Made by a program: the position numbers and the translations under genes. The notes under the pieces are model-generated. The model was not told the origin of the DNA, searched no databases, and saw only the letters and a program-made list of their open reading frames with translations. From the NCBI GenBank assembly GCA_018266955.1, contig JAFDZI010000016.1:26336-90335 (forward strand): a DNA stretch of 64,000 bases. The letters run 5' to 3'. The stretch comes from Bacteroidota bacterium. GTDB taxonomy: Bacteria; Bacteroidota; Bacteroidia; Flavobacteriales; Weeksellaceae. Shown one piece after another: positions 16,944 to 25,041 of this stretch; the first letter of the stretch is position 1; every line of letters begins with the position of its first letter.

Positions 16944-17468
16944 TTATTGCTCAGCTGGTAACTTCTCTATATAACCATCATACGAGATAGGCTGTCGATC
17001 ACTTGCATTAATGGATACCATGGCAGAGCCTTTAGGGTACACTTCCAAATATATTTTTTGAACATTGGTAATGTCTCTTGGCTCTATGGTATAGATTATT
17101 TTCCCTTTTTTATCCTGCGATTGTTGCATACTGAAATCCTTGGATGTAAATCGAAACGACGCTTTATCAGGATTCGAAGGTGCTCTATATGCTTGCCCAA
17201 AATAAGGCAAAGAAACAATCATTTCTTTATTTTTGAACTGAATTCCGTAGCCGGTTCCCAAATCCAGAATTCGAGTGGATGTAGCATTGGGAATAGAAGA
17301 CACTGTATTTATGACTGCATAATTGGTCGGATTGGCTCTTTTGGCGGTAAACATAAACTCACCAGACTGAAGTACTGTGGCCAATTGTTGGGGTTCCATA
17401 TAAATTTGAGAAGCACAACTTTGTAAAAACAAAACCGATGATGCGATAGACAATATTATATTTTTCAT
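16944..17468 (-). CDS. DUF4251 lipoprotein
   Basis: About 174 residues from the ATG at 17468, chosen because it begins a clean lipoprotein signal (MKNIILSIASSVLFLQSC); the reading frame is open for 40 more codons upstream but that part is not signal-like. The mature protein matches DUF4251 in layout: MEPQQLATVLQSGEFMFTA, then FKNKEMIVSLPYFGQAY, and a C-terminal beta-rich part. The family is common in Bacteroidota and has no known function to me. Convergent with meaB across a terminator. Confidence 0.8.
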   Translation of the reverse strand: MKNIILSIASSVLFLQSCASQIYMEPQQLATVLQSGEFMFTAKRANPTNYAVINTVSSIPNATSTRILDLGTGYGIQFKNKEMIVSLPYFGQAYRAPSNPDKASFRFTSKDFSMQQSQDKKGKIIYTIEPRDITNVQKIYLEVYPKGSAMVSINASDRQPISYDGYIEKLPAEQ

Positions 17469-17657
17469 TTTGTAGATATTTATTTTTTTTATGGTCTTAT
17501 TCAAGAGTCTAATTTCATGGGTGATTTTCTCAAATCCATTGGTTAGTAGCAACTTCATAAGCTTCAATTTAGTTACTCTTTTGATCATGGTCTTTTATTG
17601 TCTATCAAAAATAATGCTATTCATTATATAAATGGATAAAAACTACTCATTTTTTAT

Positions 17658-17665
17658 TAATTTTG
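17658..17665 (+). promoter_or_regulatory. -7 element that decides the start of the M48 protease gene
   Basis: TAATTTTG matches TAnnTTTG. It ends one base before an in-frame ATG at 17667, which would then be upstream of or at the transcript start. The ATG at 17703 is therefore favoured. Confidence 0.5.
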
Positions 17666-17702
17666 AATGAACAAACCATCGTTTAACAAAAATTCAAATA
17701 GA

Positions 17703-18509
17703 ATGAAAAAACTTAGATTTTTAGGTGCTGCATTTCTAGCTTTAGGAATGATCGCCTGTACCACCAACCCAATGACGGGGAGATCGTCCATTCAATTGGT
17801 GAAAAATTCTGAAATAAATGCTATGGCTTTAAAAGAGTATTCTGGTACACTTTCAAAGTCCAAAGTAATTAAAAATACTGCGGCGGCAAAAAGCATCGTA
17901 GATGTTGGTACCCGAATAAAAAATGCTGCTAATAATTACTACAAAAGTATTGGTAGAGAGGGAGATATTGCTGATTATCAATGGGAATTTGCACTAATTG
18001 ATGACAAACAGCTCAACGCATGGTGTATGCCTGGAGGAAAAGTTGCTGTCTATACCGGAATTTTACCAATAACCAAAGACAACACAGGACTGGCCGTGGT
18101 TATGGGGCATGAAGTTTCGCACGCTTTGGCAGGACATGGTAACGAGAGAATTTCACAAGCCATGATTGCCCAATACGGAGGTGCTATTTTGGGGGGTGCT
18201 ATATCCAATTCCCAATGGGCTAATATTTTTAACCAAGCTTATCCTATGGGGTCACAAGTAGCATTGTTGGCGTATGGAAGAAAACAAGAATCCGAGGCGG
18301 ACCAAATGGGACTGTACCTGATGGCAATGGCAGGATATGACCCAAGACAAGCCATTCCTTTCTGGAACAGGATGGAAGCCGCATCGCAAGGAGCACAAAG
18401 ACCTCCAGAGTTTTTATCAACCCATCCTGGCCCTGAAAACAGAATTGCTGGACTGAATGCCAATATGGAAAAAGCATTGCAGTATTACAAAGCAGCAGGA
18501 GGAAAATAG
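17703..18509 (+). CDS. M48 family metalloprotease lipoprotein
   Basis: 268 residues. The ATG at 17703 gives a lipoprotein signal with lipobox MIAC (Cys19). Zinc site HEVSH at 136-140 and the third ligand in ESEADQMG are intact, so it should be an active gluzincin facing the periplasm, like the BepA/LoiP group that deals with misfolded outer-membrane proteins. Compared with BepA it lacks a TPR domain. Its terminator follows within 11 bases of the stop. Confidence 0.92.
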   Translation: MKKLRFLGAAFLALGMIACTTNPMTGRSSIQLVKNSEINAMALKEYSGTLSKSKVIKNTAAAKSIVDVGTRIKNAANNYYKSIGREGDIADYQWEFALIDDKQLNAWCMPGGKVAVYTGILPITKDNTGLAVVMGHEVSHALAGHGNERISQAMIAQYGGAILGGAISNSQWANIFNQAYPMGSQVALLAYGRKQESEADQMGLYLMAMAGYDPRQAIPFWNRMEAASQGAQRPPEFLSTHPGPENRIAGLNANMEKALQYYKAAGGK

Positions 18510-18519
18510 ATATATCTTA

Positions 18520-18550
18520 TCCCAATGCAAATTTGTATTGGGACTTTTTT
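18520..18550 (+). terminator. terminator of the M48 protease gene
   Basis: Stem CCCAAT/ATTGGG (extended by A/T pairs) and a run of T. Confidence 0.75.
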
Positions 18551-18552
18551 TA

Positions 18553-18682
18553 ATGATCAGCATTTTGTAAACGCCATTAACAGGTATTTGCCAGTAAACA
18601 CTAATGAAGTTTGACATTGGACTTCGTCGAAGCACTTCTTTTGGTTTCCATATAACCTTTCAATAACTATAAATATCGACAA
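18553..18682 (+). repeat. dispersed ATG-to-ATG leader repeat, copy A
   Basis: About 130 bases that end exactly at the ATG of the next gene. Shares with copies B-D the core dyad ACTTCGTCGAAG (18620-18631), the TTTCCATATAACCTTT block and the leader AAATATCGACA before ATGAAA. It is the most diverged copy and slightly longer than the 118-120-base units. Confidence 0.7.
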
Positions 18683-18943
18683 ATGAAAAGTATTACCATC
18701 ATAGGATTGGTTTTATTAGGACTTTCCGCATTTCTTTACTATTTAACAGCAGATTTTTCTATAGACAAACTCACGCTTCCGCACATTATGGGTATTATGG
18801 GAGGAATAGGCATTGGCCTTATTATCGGTGGTATCGTAGGCTATTTAAGTAAGGGCAAAGCAATAAAAAACGAACAAAAGAAAAAAGAAATAGAAGCCCT
18901 ACTTAAAGAAAAAGCTGCATTAGAAAAAAATGCAGCTCCTTAG
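18683..18943 (+). CDS. small two-helix membrane protein
   Basis: 86 residues: two hydrophobic helices (about 4-23 and 34-57, the second glycine-rich, GIMGGIGIGLIIGGIVGY) followed by a Lys/Glu-rich cytoplasmic helix that may form a coiled coil. No known domain. Its start codon is the end of repeat copy A. A hairpin AGCTGCAT/ATGCAGCT lies in its last codons but has no T run. Confidence 0.7.
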   Translation: MKSITIIGLVLLGLSAFLYYLTADFSIDKLTLPHIMGIMGGIGIGLIIGGIVGYLSKGKAIKNEQKKKEIEALLKEKAALEKNAAP

Positions 18944-18964
18944 TCGTTTCCATAGTATTTTCGA

Positions 18965-19585
18965 TTAGAACTGATATCCTATTCCCAAAAGCAACTGATT
19001 GGGACTATTGTCGTACTGTATGTTGTGGCCGGTTTGTTGGTTGATGAAATTTCTTTCTTCTCGCTTAAACGCACCTTGATATCGACCTGATAAAATGAAT
19101 TTTTCTATGGTTATCTGTCCTCCTAATTGGTACCCAAGAGTAAAATCTCCATTGCTTCGTATTTCTTGATAATCATTGTACCAATGGTTGTTTTTCAATT
19201 TAAAAATAGCCACTGGGCCAGCAAAAACACCAAAATAATTCCCTATAAGATCCATTCCTGCCAATAAAGGGACATCCACTCTTTTATTTTTAGCAATTAA
19301 AGTGGTATTGGTACTGGCTATTGTCCATTCATTTTTAAATTCTGTATAGTAAATCTCTGGCATAAAAAAGAATGTCCCAGCTAAAGAAAACTTACCCGAA
19401 AGACCTACATTGTACCCAACAGAATTCTTTCCTTTTTCATCAATAGCATTCGATAAAGTGCCGGTTATATCTTTCCAGGTAGAGGATTCTGTAGGCATTA
19501 ACACATGACCTTTTAATGCGAATTTTGCTTGCGAAAAAAGCATAGAGGAAGCGAAGATTGCTAATATTGCGGTAATTTTTTTCAT
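18965..19585 (-). CDS. outer-membrane beta-barrel protein
   Basis: 206 residues with a signal peptide (cleavage near MLFSQA) and alternating beta strands rich in Gly, Tyr and Phe, closing with LLLGIGYQF, the aromatic end typical of outer-membrane barrels. Resembles PorT/OmpA-barrel-like proteins of Bacteroidota. Role unknown; likely structural or adhesive. Monocistronic and convergent with the small membrane protein. Confidence 0.75.
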   Translation of the reverse strand: MKKITAILAIFASSMLFSQAKFALKGHVLMPTESSTWKDITGTLSNAIDEKGKNSVGYNVGLSGKFSLAGTFFFMPEIYYTEFKNEWTIASTNTTLIAKNKRVDVPLLAGMDLIGNYFGVFAGPVAIFKLKNNHWYNDYQEIRSNGDFTLGYQLGGQITIEKFILSGRYQGAFKREERNFINQQTGHNIQYDNSPNQLLLGIGYQF

Positions 19586-19691
19586 AAAGGGTTAATTTAT
19601 TTTAATAAAATCGATAAAAATTATTAGTTGAAAAACGATTTTTTAGATAACGAATTTATAATAATTTAAATTCAATAATGAAACAACGGAA

Positions 19692-20492
19692 TTATTCGTC
19701 TTTTGTTATCTGATTTTGTATGGAGGATTGATTATTATCCAACAAAAATTTTCTAAGTTCTTTGAAGAGTTCTGAGGAATAAACGAAATCAATTAAATTT
19801 TGATTGTTGGCATTAATTAAAATGTCTTTATTTCCTTCCCATTCTTTGATGCCCAAACGGAGATAAACAATTTTCTCACCTATGGTCATTACCGAATTCA
19901 TATCATGGGTGTTGATGATGGTGGTTGTGTTGTATTCTTTGGTAATTTCCAAGAGCAGATCATCTATTACATTGGAAGTATAAGGATCGAGCCCCGAATT
20001 GGGTTCATCACAAAAAAGATATTTCGGATTATTCACAATGGCTCTGGCAATGGCTACTCTTTTCTGCATTCCCCCAGAAATTTCGGAAGGAAATTTTTTA
20101 TTGGCATTTACCAAATGTACCCTACCAATCACCTCTTGCACTCGTTTCTTCTTGTCGGTATAGGTTAGGTTGGTAAACATGTCCAATGGGAACATGATGT
20201 TTTCTTCCACCGTCATGGAGTCGAAGAGTGCTGAACCTTGGAAAAGAGTACCAATTTCTGATCGTAGGTGTTGTTTTTCGTCACGGCTCATTTTGTTAAT
20301 GTCTTTGCCGTCAAATAATATTTCGCCACTGGTCGGTTGGAAAACATTGAGCAAACTTTTGAGGAAAACGGTTTTTCCGGATCCACTTTGTCCAATAATT
20401 AAATTTACCTTTCCTTTTTCCATAGTGGTAGAAATGCCTTTTAAAACTTCGGCATCACCAAAACTTTTTCTTAAATTTTTTACTTCTATCAT
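19692..20492 (-). CDS. mlaF: MlaF-type ABC transporter ATPase
   Basis: 266 residues from ATG 20492, where the conserved domain starts (MIEVKNLRKSFG); the open frame extends 20 codons upstream into mlaE and is not used. Walker A GQSGSGKT at 34-41, signature SGGMQKRVAIARA and Walker B LFCDEPNSGLD are intact. With MlaE it should energise phospholipid movement between inner and outer membranes. Its ATG overlaps the mlaE stop by one base, so the two are translationally coupled. Last gene of a long minus-strand run. Confidence 0.92.
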   Translation of the reverse strand: MIEVKNLRKSFGDAEVLKGISTTMEKGKVNLIIGQSGSGKTVFLKSLLNVFQPTSGEILFDGKDINKMSRDEKQHLRSEIGTLFQGSALFDSMTVEENIMFPLDMFTNLTYTDKKKRVQEVIGRVHLVNANKKFPSEISGGMQKRVAIARAIVNNPKYLFCDEPNSGLDPYTSNVIDDLLLEITKEYNTTTIINTHDMNSVMTIGEKIVYLRLGIKEWEGNKDILINANNQNLIDFVYSSELFKELRKFLLDNNQSSIQNQITKDE

Positions 20493-21244
20493 TAGCTTAG
20501 GATCAGTTGGGTTAAAATTAATTCGGTAATAATAATGGCAATCATGGTCCAAACCACGGCTTGGGTGCTGGCCCTACCCACTTCCAAGGAGCCACCTTTT
20601 ACAAAATAGCCAAAATAGGCAGGAATGGTGGCGATGAGGAATGCAAATACGAAGGTTTTGGTAAATGCATAGTAGTAGAAAAGATTGGGGGTATAGCGTT
20701 GTATTCCCATGATGTAGTCGTTGGTCGTCCAATTTCCTGTCAGAATACCTGCGATATACCCACCCCAAATACCAAAAACAATACTTAAAGCAATGAGTAA
20801 AGGGTTGAATATAAGACTGGCGATAATTTTGGGGAAAATAAGGAAATTGGGCGAATTAACTCCCATGATATCCAAGGCATCTATTTGTTCGGTTACCCTC
20901 ATGGTTCCGATGCTGGATGCGATATATGAACCTACTTTTCCGGCCAGAATTAGGGAAACAATGGTGGGTGAAAACTCCAAAATGAGTACCGCTTTGGTTG
21001 CAAAACCTACAAAGACAATGGGAATGGGAATGGTGGCAGTTTGAAAGTTATTGTACATCTGTATGGCAACTACTGCGCCGATGAATATGGAGGTAAATAC
21101 GACCAATCCGAAAGAGTTTACTCCCAAATCGTAAATTTCTCGCATTAATATTTTAAAAAATACTGATGCCTTTTGGGGTCTTTTCATAACTTTCCCCATC
21201 AGCATAAAATATTCTCCTATTCTCGTAAAGAGTGTTTTAAACAT
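20492..21244 (-). CDS. mlaE: MlaE-type ABC transporter permease
   Basis: 250 residues, five to six membrane helices, typical MlaE permease sequences: FTSIFIGAVVAIQMYNNF, GSYIASSIGTMRVTEQIDALDIMGVN and the C-terminal GRASTQAVVWTMIAIIITELILTQ. Partner of MlaF in lipid transport across the envelope. No mlaD (MCE) gene is next to the pair in this window, so the periplasmic shuttle must be encoded elsewhere. Starts 23 bases after the sugar transferase gene. Confidence 0.92.
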   Translation of the reverse strand: MFKTLFTRIGEYFMLMGKVMKRPQKASVFFKILMREIYDLGVNSFGLVVFTSIFIGAVVAIQMYNNFQTATIPIPIVFVGFATKAVLILEFSPTIVSLILAGKVGSYIASSIGTMRVTEQIDALDIMGVNSPNFLIFPKIIASLIFNPLLIALSIVFGIWGGYIAGILTGNWTTNDYIMGIQRYTPNLFYYYAFTKTFVFAFLIATIPAYFGYFVKGGSLEVGRASTQAVVWTMIAIIITELILTQLILS

Positions 21245-21267
21245 TCTGATTTATATTAAATTAAATT

Positions 21268-22641
21268 TTATTTTGCATTTTTATCTCCGAATACCATCAG
21301 AAATATGGTTTTTAGGATTAAAATTCCATCTAAAATCATATTCCAATTTTTTACATAATAGGCATCGGCCATAATTCTTTTTTGCATTTCTATCTCCATA
21401 TTGTCCTCCTTATCTCCTCGGTAACCACTTACTTGAGCCAATCCCGTGATGCCAGGTTTCACCAAACTTCGAACCGAATATCTACCGATGATGGGTTTAT
21501 AAAAATCGTCTACCAATAGCATGTGGGGTCTTGGTCCAACAACCGACATATCACCAATGAGGACATTGATAAATTGGGGCAACTCGTCTAGGCTGGTCTT
21601 TCTGAGGAATTTTCCCAATTTTGTAATTCTACTGTCATTGGCCAATGTTGTTTTAGTAGAAGATTCATCATTCACCACCATGGTTCTGAATTTGATGCAA
21701 TGAAAAACCTCATCGTGGTATCCATATCTTTTTTGGGTAAAAAACACGGGTCCTTTGCTCGTTAATTTTATCAAAAGTCCAATTAATGGAAAAAGCCAAG
21801 AGCCAATCAAAAGTAGAACAATGCTGGAAAATACGATATCAAAGGTTCTCTTATAAAAATAATTGGTTTGGTTGTCTAAAGGGAATTTAGCAGGAGTAAG
21901 TATGGGTTGTGCTTCTATGTAATTCAATTCATACTTAAAATAATGATCCTGAATAATGTTGGGCACCAAAATTATTCTCACTTTAGCCAATTCGGCTTCG
22001 GCAAATACTTTTTCTTCGGTTTCTTTGTCTAAACCCGAATTTTCTGAATTTAAGAAAACCGTATGGATGGACTTTTGTTTCCAGAAATTAGTGATTTGTT
22101 CTATCGAACTATCGGATGGATTGGCTTGGAAAATTCTGAAACCATAGTCTTTTCTTTGTTTCAAAATATCTTCTAAGATAATGGTGGCATTGGTTGCTTT
22201 CCCTAGAAACATAACATTTCTAAAGTTTCCTCCTAAAGACCTAAAAGATTTTAAGAAAAAGAAAATAAGGCTCTTCATGAAAAGTAAAATCAAAAAGAGT
22301 ACAAAGACCATCAAAAACCTTTCGGACTTGATGAAATCATTGTTACTGACTTTACCCAAAAGGATAATTCCAAAAAGAAAAACAACCATGTGGCTGAAGT
22401 ATCTTTCCAAGTAGAGGGTATAGGTACTATTTCTGGAAACGCTGTACAAGCGAGTCTTAGTACTCAGTAGTACCCAAAATAAGGACAATAGGAGAATCGA
22501 AAGAAAATTTTGCTCCTGAGCATCGGAACTGATGATTGGGTTTTTTAGTCTAAAAAAATACACAAAAACACTGGCTATAACCAATAGGTCCAGCAACATT
22601 ACCGATATTTTTAAATATTTAGAATACCTTAGTCTCTGCAT
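21268..22641 (-). CDS. undecaprenyl-phosphate sugar phosphotransferase (WcaJ-like)
   Basis: 457 residues. Four N-terminal membrane helices, a cytoplasmic CoA-binding-like domain (NVMFLGKATNATIILEDI), another membrane segment, and a C-terminal bacterial sugar transferase domain with KRTFDIVFS, FRTMV, RKTSLDELPQFINVL and MSVVGPRPHM. It should transfer a hexose-1-phosphate from a nucleotide sugar to undecaprenyl phosphate, the first step of capsule, exopolysaccharide or O-antigen repeat synthesis. It stands apart from other glycan genes except the epimerase at 68-1096. Confidence 0.9.
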   Translation of the reverse strand: MQRLRYSKYLKISVMLLDLLVIASVFVYFFRLKNPIISSDAQEQNFLSILLLSLFWVLLSTKTRLYSVSRNSTYTLYLERYFSHMVVFLFGIILLGKVSNNDFIKSERFLMVFVLFLILLFMKSLIFFFLKSFRSLGGNFRNVMFLGKATNATIILEDILKQRKDYGFRIFQANPSDSSIEQITNFWKQKSIHTVFLNSENSGLDKETEEKVFAEAELAKVRIILVPNIIQDHYFKYELNYIEAQPILTPAKFPLDNQTNYFYKRTFDIVFSSIVLLLIGSWLFPLIGLLIKLTSKGPVFFTQKRYGYHDEVFHCIKFRTMVVNDESSTKTTLANDSRITKLGKFLRKTSLDELPQFINVLIGDMSVVGPRPHMLLVDDFYKPIIGRYSVRSLVKPGITGLAQVSGYRGDKEDNMEIEMQKRIMADAYYVKNWNMILDGILILKTIFLMVFGDKNAK

Positions 22642-22681
22642 GATTTTTTAAGAAAACTCTTTGTCAATTCTATTCCAATAA

Positions 22682-23311
22682 TTATGGAATATTCAAGTAT
22701 TTGTGCGTTTGAACAGATGCTTGCCATTGTGGATGAGCGAGAATATAATCCGTAATTTTCGGATAATTTTCGGATCGTTTACTCCATTCGCTTTGCAGAT
22801 AAAGTTTGCAATTCGGATTTACTTTAGCCGCTTGTTCTTCCGCAAATGCAAAGTCATGATTGTTAAAAATAATCATTTTCAACTCGCTGGCTTTTTGGTA
22901 AATTTCGTCTAAAGGCAGTTTGGTTTTCTTTGGCGAAAGCGTTATCCAATCCAATTGTCCGGAAAGAGGATAGGCTCCGGAAGTTTCTATATGAATCGTG
23001 CAACCTAGGTCTTTGAGTTTGGCGGTAATAAAATCTAAGTTATAGGACAAAGGTTCGCCACCGGTAAGGACAATTGTTTTGCAATGACTAGCAGCGGTAA
23101 TGGCTATTTGTTCGGCATCCATGAGTGGATGAAGCTTAGGATTCCAACTTTCTTTTACATCGCACCAATGGCAACCCACATCGCAGCCCCCCACTCGGAT
23201 GAAATACGCAGCTAAACCCGTATGGGCACCTTCGCCTTGAATAGTATAAAAATGCTCCATGATGGGGAGCATTTTACCTTCTTGTAATAATATTTCTTGT
23301 TCTTTCGTCAT
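22682..23311 (-). CDS. queE: 7-carboxy-7-deazaguanine synthase QueE
   Basis: 209 residues, radical SAM enzyme of the queuosine pathway, turning 6-carboxytetrahydropterin into the 7-deazaguanine ring. Iron-sulfur cysteines C43-x3-C47-x2-C50 in GGCDVGCHWCD, substrate motif TIQGEGAHTG, and TGGEPL are present. Six bases downstream of folD in the same run. Confidence 0.93.
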   Translation of the reverse strand: MTKEQEILLQEGKMLPIMEHFYTIQGEGAHTGLAAYFIRVGGCDVGCHWCDVKESWNPKLHPLMDAEQIAITAASHCKTIVLTGGEPLSYNLDFITAKLKDLGCTIHIETSGAYPLSGQLDWITLSPKKTKLPLDEIYQKASELKMIIFNNHDFAFAEEQAAKVNPNCKLYLQSEWSKRSENYPKITDYILAHPQWQASVQTHKYLNIP

Positions 23312-23317
23312 TATTGA

Positions 23318-24202
23318 TTAGTCATTATAGACTGAAGTTTTGTAGGCGATCAATGTATTTTTCATCAACATCGATCGAGTCATTGGGCCAACACCCCCTG
23401 GTACAGGAGTTATCCAACTTGCTTTTTCGGCACAGCTATCAAAATCTACATCTCCCGCCAAGTGGTATCCTTTTTCTGTATCGTCATCTACACGGGTAAT
23501 TCCTACATCGATGATTACTGCACCTTCTTTAATCATATTTCCTTTTAAAAAGTGAGGGTCGCCCAATGCAGTGATGACGATATCCGCTTTTTTGGTGTAT
23601 TCTTCAATATCTTGGGTGTAAGAATGGGTAAGGGTAACAGTAGAGTTTCCTGGGAAGTCTTTTCTCCCCATTAATATACTCATTGGTCGGCCTACAATAC
23701 GGCTTCTACCTATAATTACACAGTCTTTCCCTTTGGTTTCTATGTTGTATCTTTCCAACAAAGTTAATATCCCGAAAGGAGTTGCTGGCAAAAAGGTATC
23801 CATTTCTAATGCCATTTTACCAAAATTTTCTGGGTGGAAACCATCTACATCTTTTCTTGGATCGATGGCCATAATGATTTTTTCTTGATCGATTTGTTTA
23901 GGTAAAGGCAACTGAACAATAAATCCATCTACTTTTTTGGATTTATTCAATTCTTCAATCTTTTCCAACAATTCTGCTTCTGATACAGTCGCCGGAAATT
24001 TAACTAAGGAAGAGGTAAACCCTACTTCTTCACAGTCTTTCACTTTAGAATTTACATATGCCTTACTTGCCCCGTTATTCCCTACCAAGATGGCCACCAA
24101 ATGAGGTGCTCGTCTCTTGTTGTCTAAGATTTTTTTTACTTCTTCTTTAATTTCCAATTTTATTTCTTTGGAAACTTTTAAACCATCTAAAATTTGAGCC
24201 AT
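23318..24202 (-). CDS. folD: bifunctional methylenetetrahydrofolate dehydrogenase/cyclohydrolase
   Basis: 294 residues, the usual length. Interconverts 5,10-methylene- and 10-formyl-tetrahydrofolate. Motifs: YVNSKVKDCEEVG with the catalytic Lys, QLPLPKQ, DGFHPENFG, IIGRSRIVGRP (NADP-binding) and PVPGGVGPMT. Cytoplasmic. Spaced 11 bases from the upstream methyltransferase. Confidence 0.96.
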   Translation of the reverse strand: MAQILDGLKVSKEIKLEIKEEVKKILDNKRRAPHLVAILVGNNGASKAYVNSKVKDCEEVGFTSSLVKFPATVSEAELLEKIEELNKSKKVDGFIVQLPLPKQIDQEKIIMAIDPRKDVDGFHPENFGKMALEMDTFLPATPFGILTLLERYNIETKGKDCVIIGRSRIVGRPMSILMGRKDFPGNSTVTLTHSYTQDIEEYTKKADIVITALGDPHFLKGNMIKEGAVIIDVGITRVDDDTEKGYHLAGDVDFDSCAEKASWITPVPGGVGPMTRSMLMKNTLIAYKTSVYND

Positions 24203-24213
24203 ATTCTTTCTTT

Positions 24214-25038
24214 TTACTTTTTCAAAATTACAATATCCTGAAAGTCATTATCTATTGATTTCAGCCTAAAATTACTCCAAAATCCTTTAATGAAATTCAC
24301 ATTTTTCAGTCCACTTTGCTCAATCATTGCATGAAGTTTTTCTTCTTCTATAGCGATATTGGCTTCTTCCAATGAATTGTTTAATAAGCGATAGCCATTT
24401 TTTTCATATTCAAATTTAAAACCTTCATTCTTGTTTAAATCCTCCTCTTTTTTATAAATAAAAAATGTTGCCAAACAATAGCCATCGGTTTCTAAAACCC
24501 TATAAATTTCATTCAAATACTGTTGTATATCTTCAATTGTCATGTGAGTAAAAACAGAGAAAAGATAGACCTTGGAAAATGAACAATCCGCATAAGGAAA
24601 CTGAAACTCTTTGGATTCTCTGGTGTATGAGTTATACAATGAATTTCTAAGGGGTACAAACTGAAATTGAAAGTTAGGATACTGAGAATGGATGTTTTTA
24701 TTACACCAAGAGATTCCTTTTTCCACTACATCAAAACCATGATAAGTCCCTTCTGAAGACAAAAACTCTGTAAGCGCCATTGCCGTTCTACCTATTCCGC
24801 ATCCTACATCCAATACCTTATCTTTGGGTTGCAAATCAATATGTTTTTGCAATAGATGAAGTTGGTGTTTTCCTTGCAAAACAAAATCGCCGGAGCCAAC
24901 ATAAATATCTCCTTTAGAAGGAGTGTTTGTATTGGTTTTTACAATCATTTTTTCATAAAAATCCACAGGCAAATAATAGACTTTTCTTGCCAGCATTCGC
25001 ATTCCCGGAGTAAGTTTATAATATATTTTCCTTAACAT
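24214..25038 (-). CDS. class I SAM-dependent methyltransferase
   Basis: 274 residues. SAM-binding motif I VLDVGCGIGR at 75-84, followed by the acidic loop (FDVVEKG) and the post-motif YLFSVFTHM. The N-terminal 60 residues are basic with no obvious membrane helix. The type resembles small-molecule or glycan methyltransferases, but substrate cannot be told. Three bases after the pgi stop, so clearly cotranscribed. Confidence 0.85.
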   Translation of the reverse strand: MLRKIYYKLTPGMRMLARKVYYLPVDFYEKMIVKTNTNTPSKGDIYVGSGDFVLQGKHQLHLLQKHIDLQPKDKVLDVGCGIGRTAMALTEFLSSEGTYHGFDVVEKGISWCNKNIHSQYPNFQFQFVPLRNSLYNSYTRESKEFQFPYADCSFSKVYLFSVFTHMTIEDIQQYLNEIYRVLETDGYCLATFFIYKKEEDLNKNEGFKFEYEKNGYRLLNNSLEEANIAIEEEKLHAMIEQSGLKNVNFIKGFWSNFRLKSIDNDFQDIVILKK

Positions 25039-25041
25039 GAG

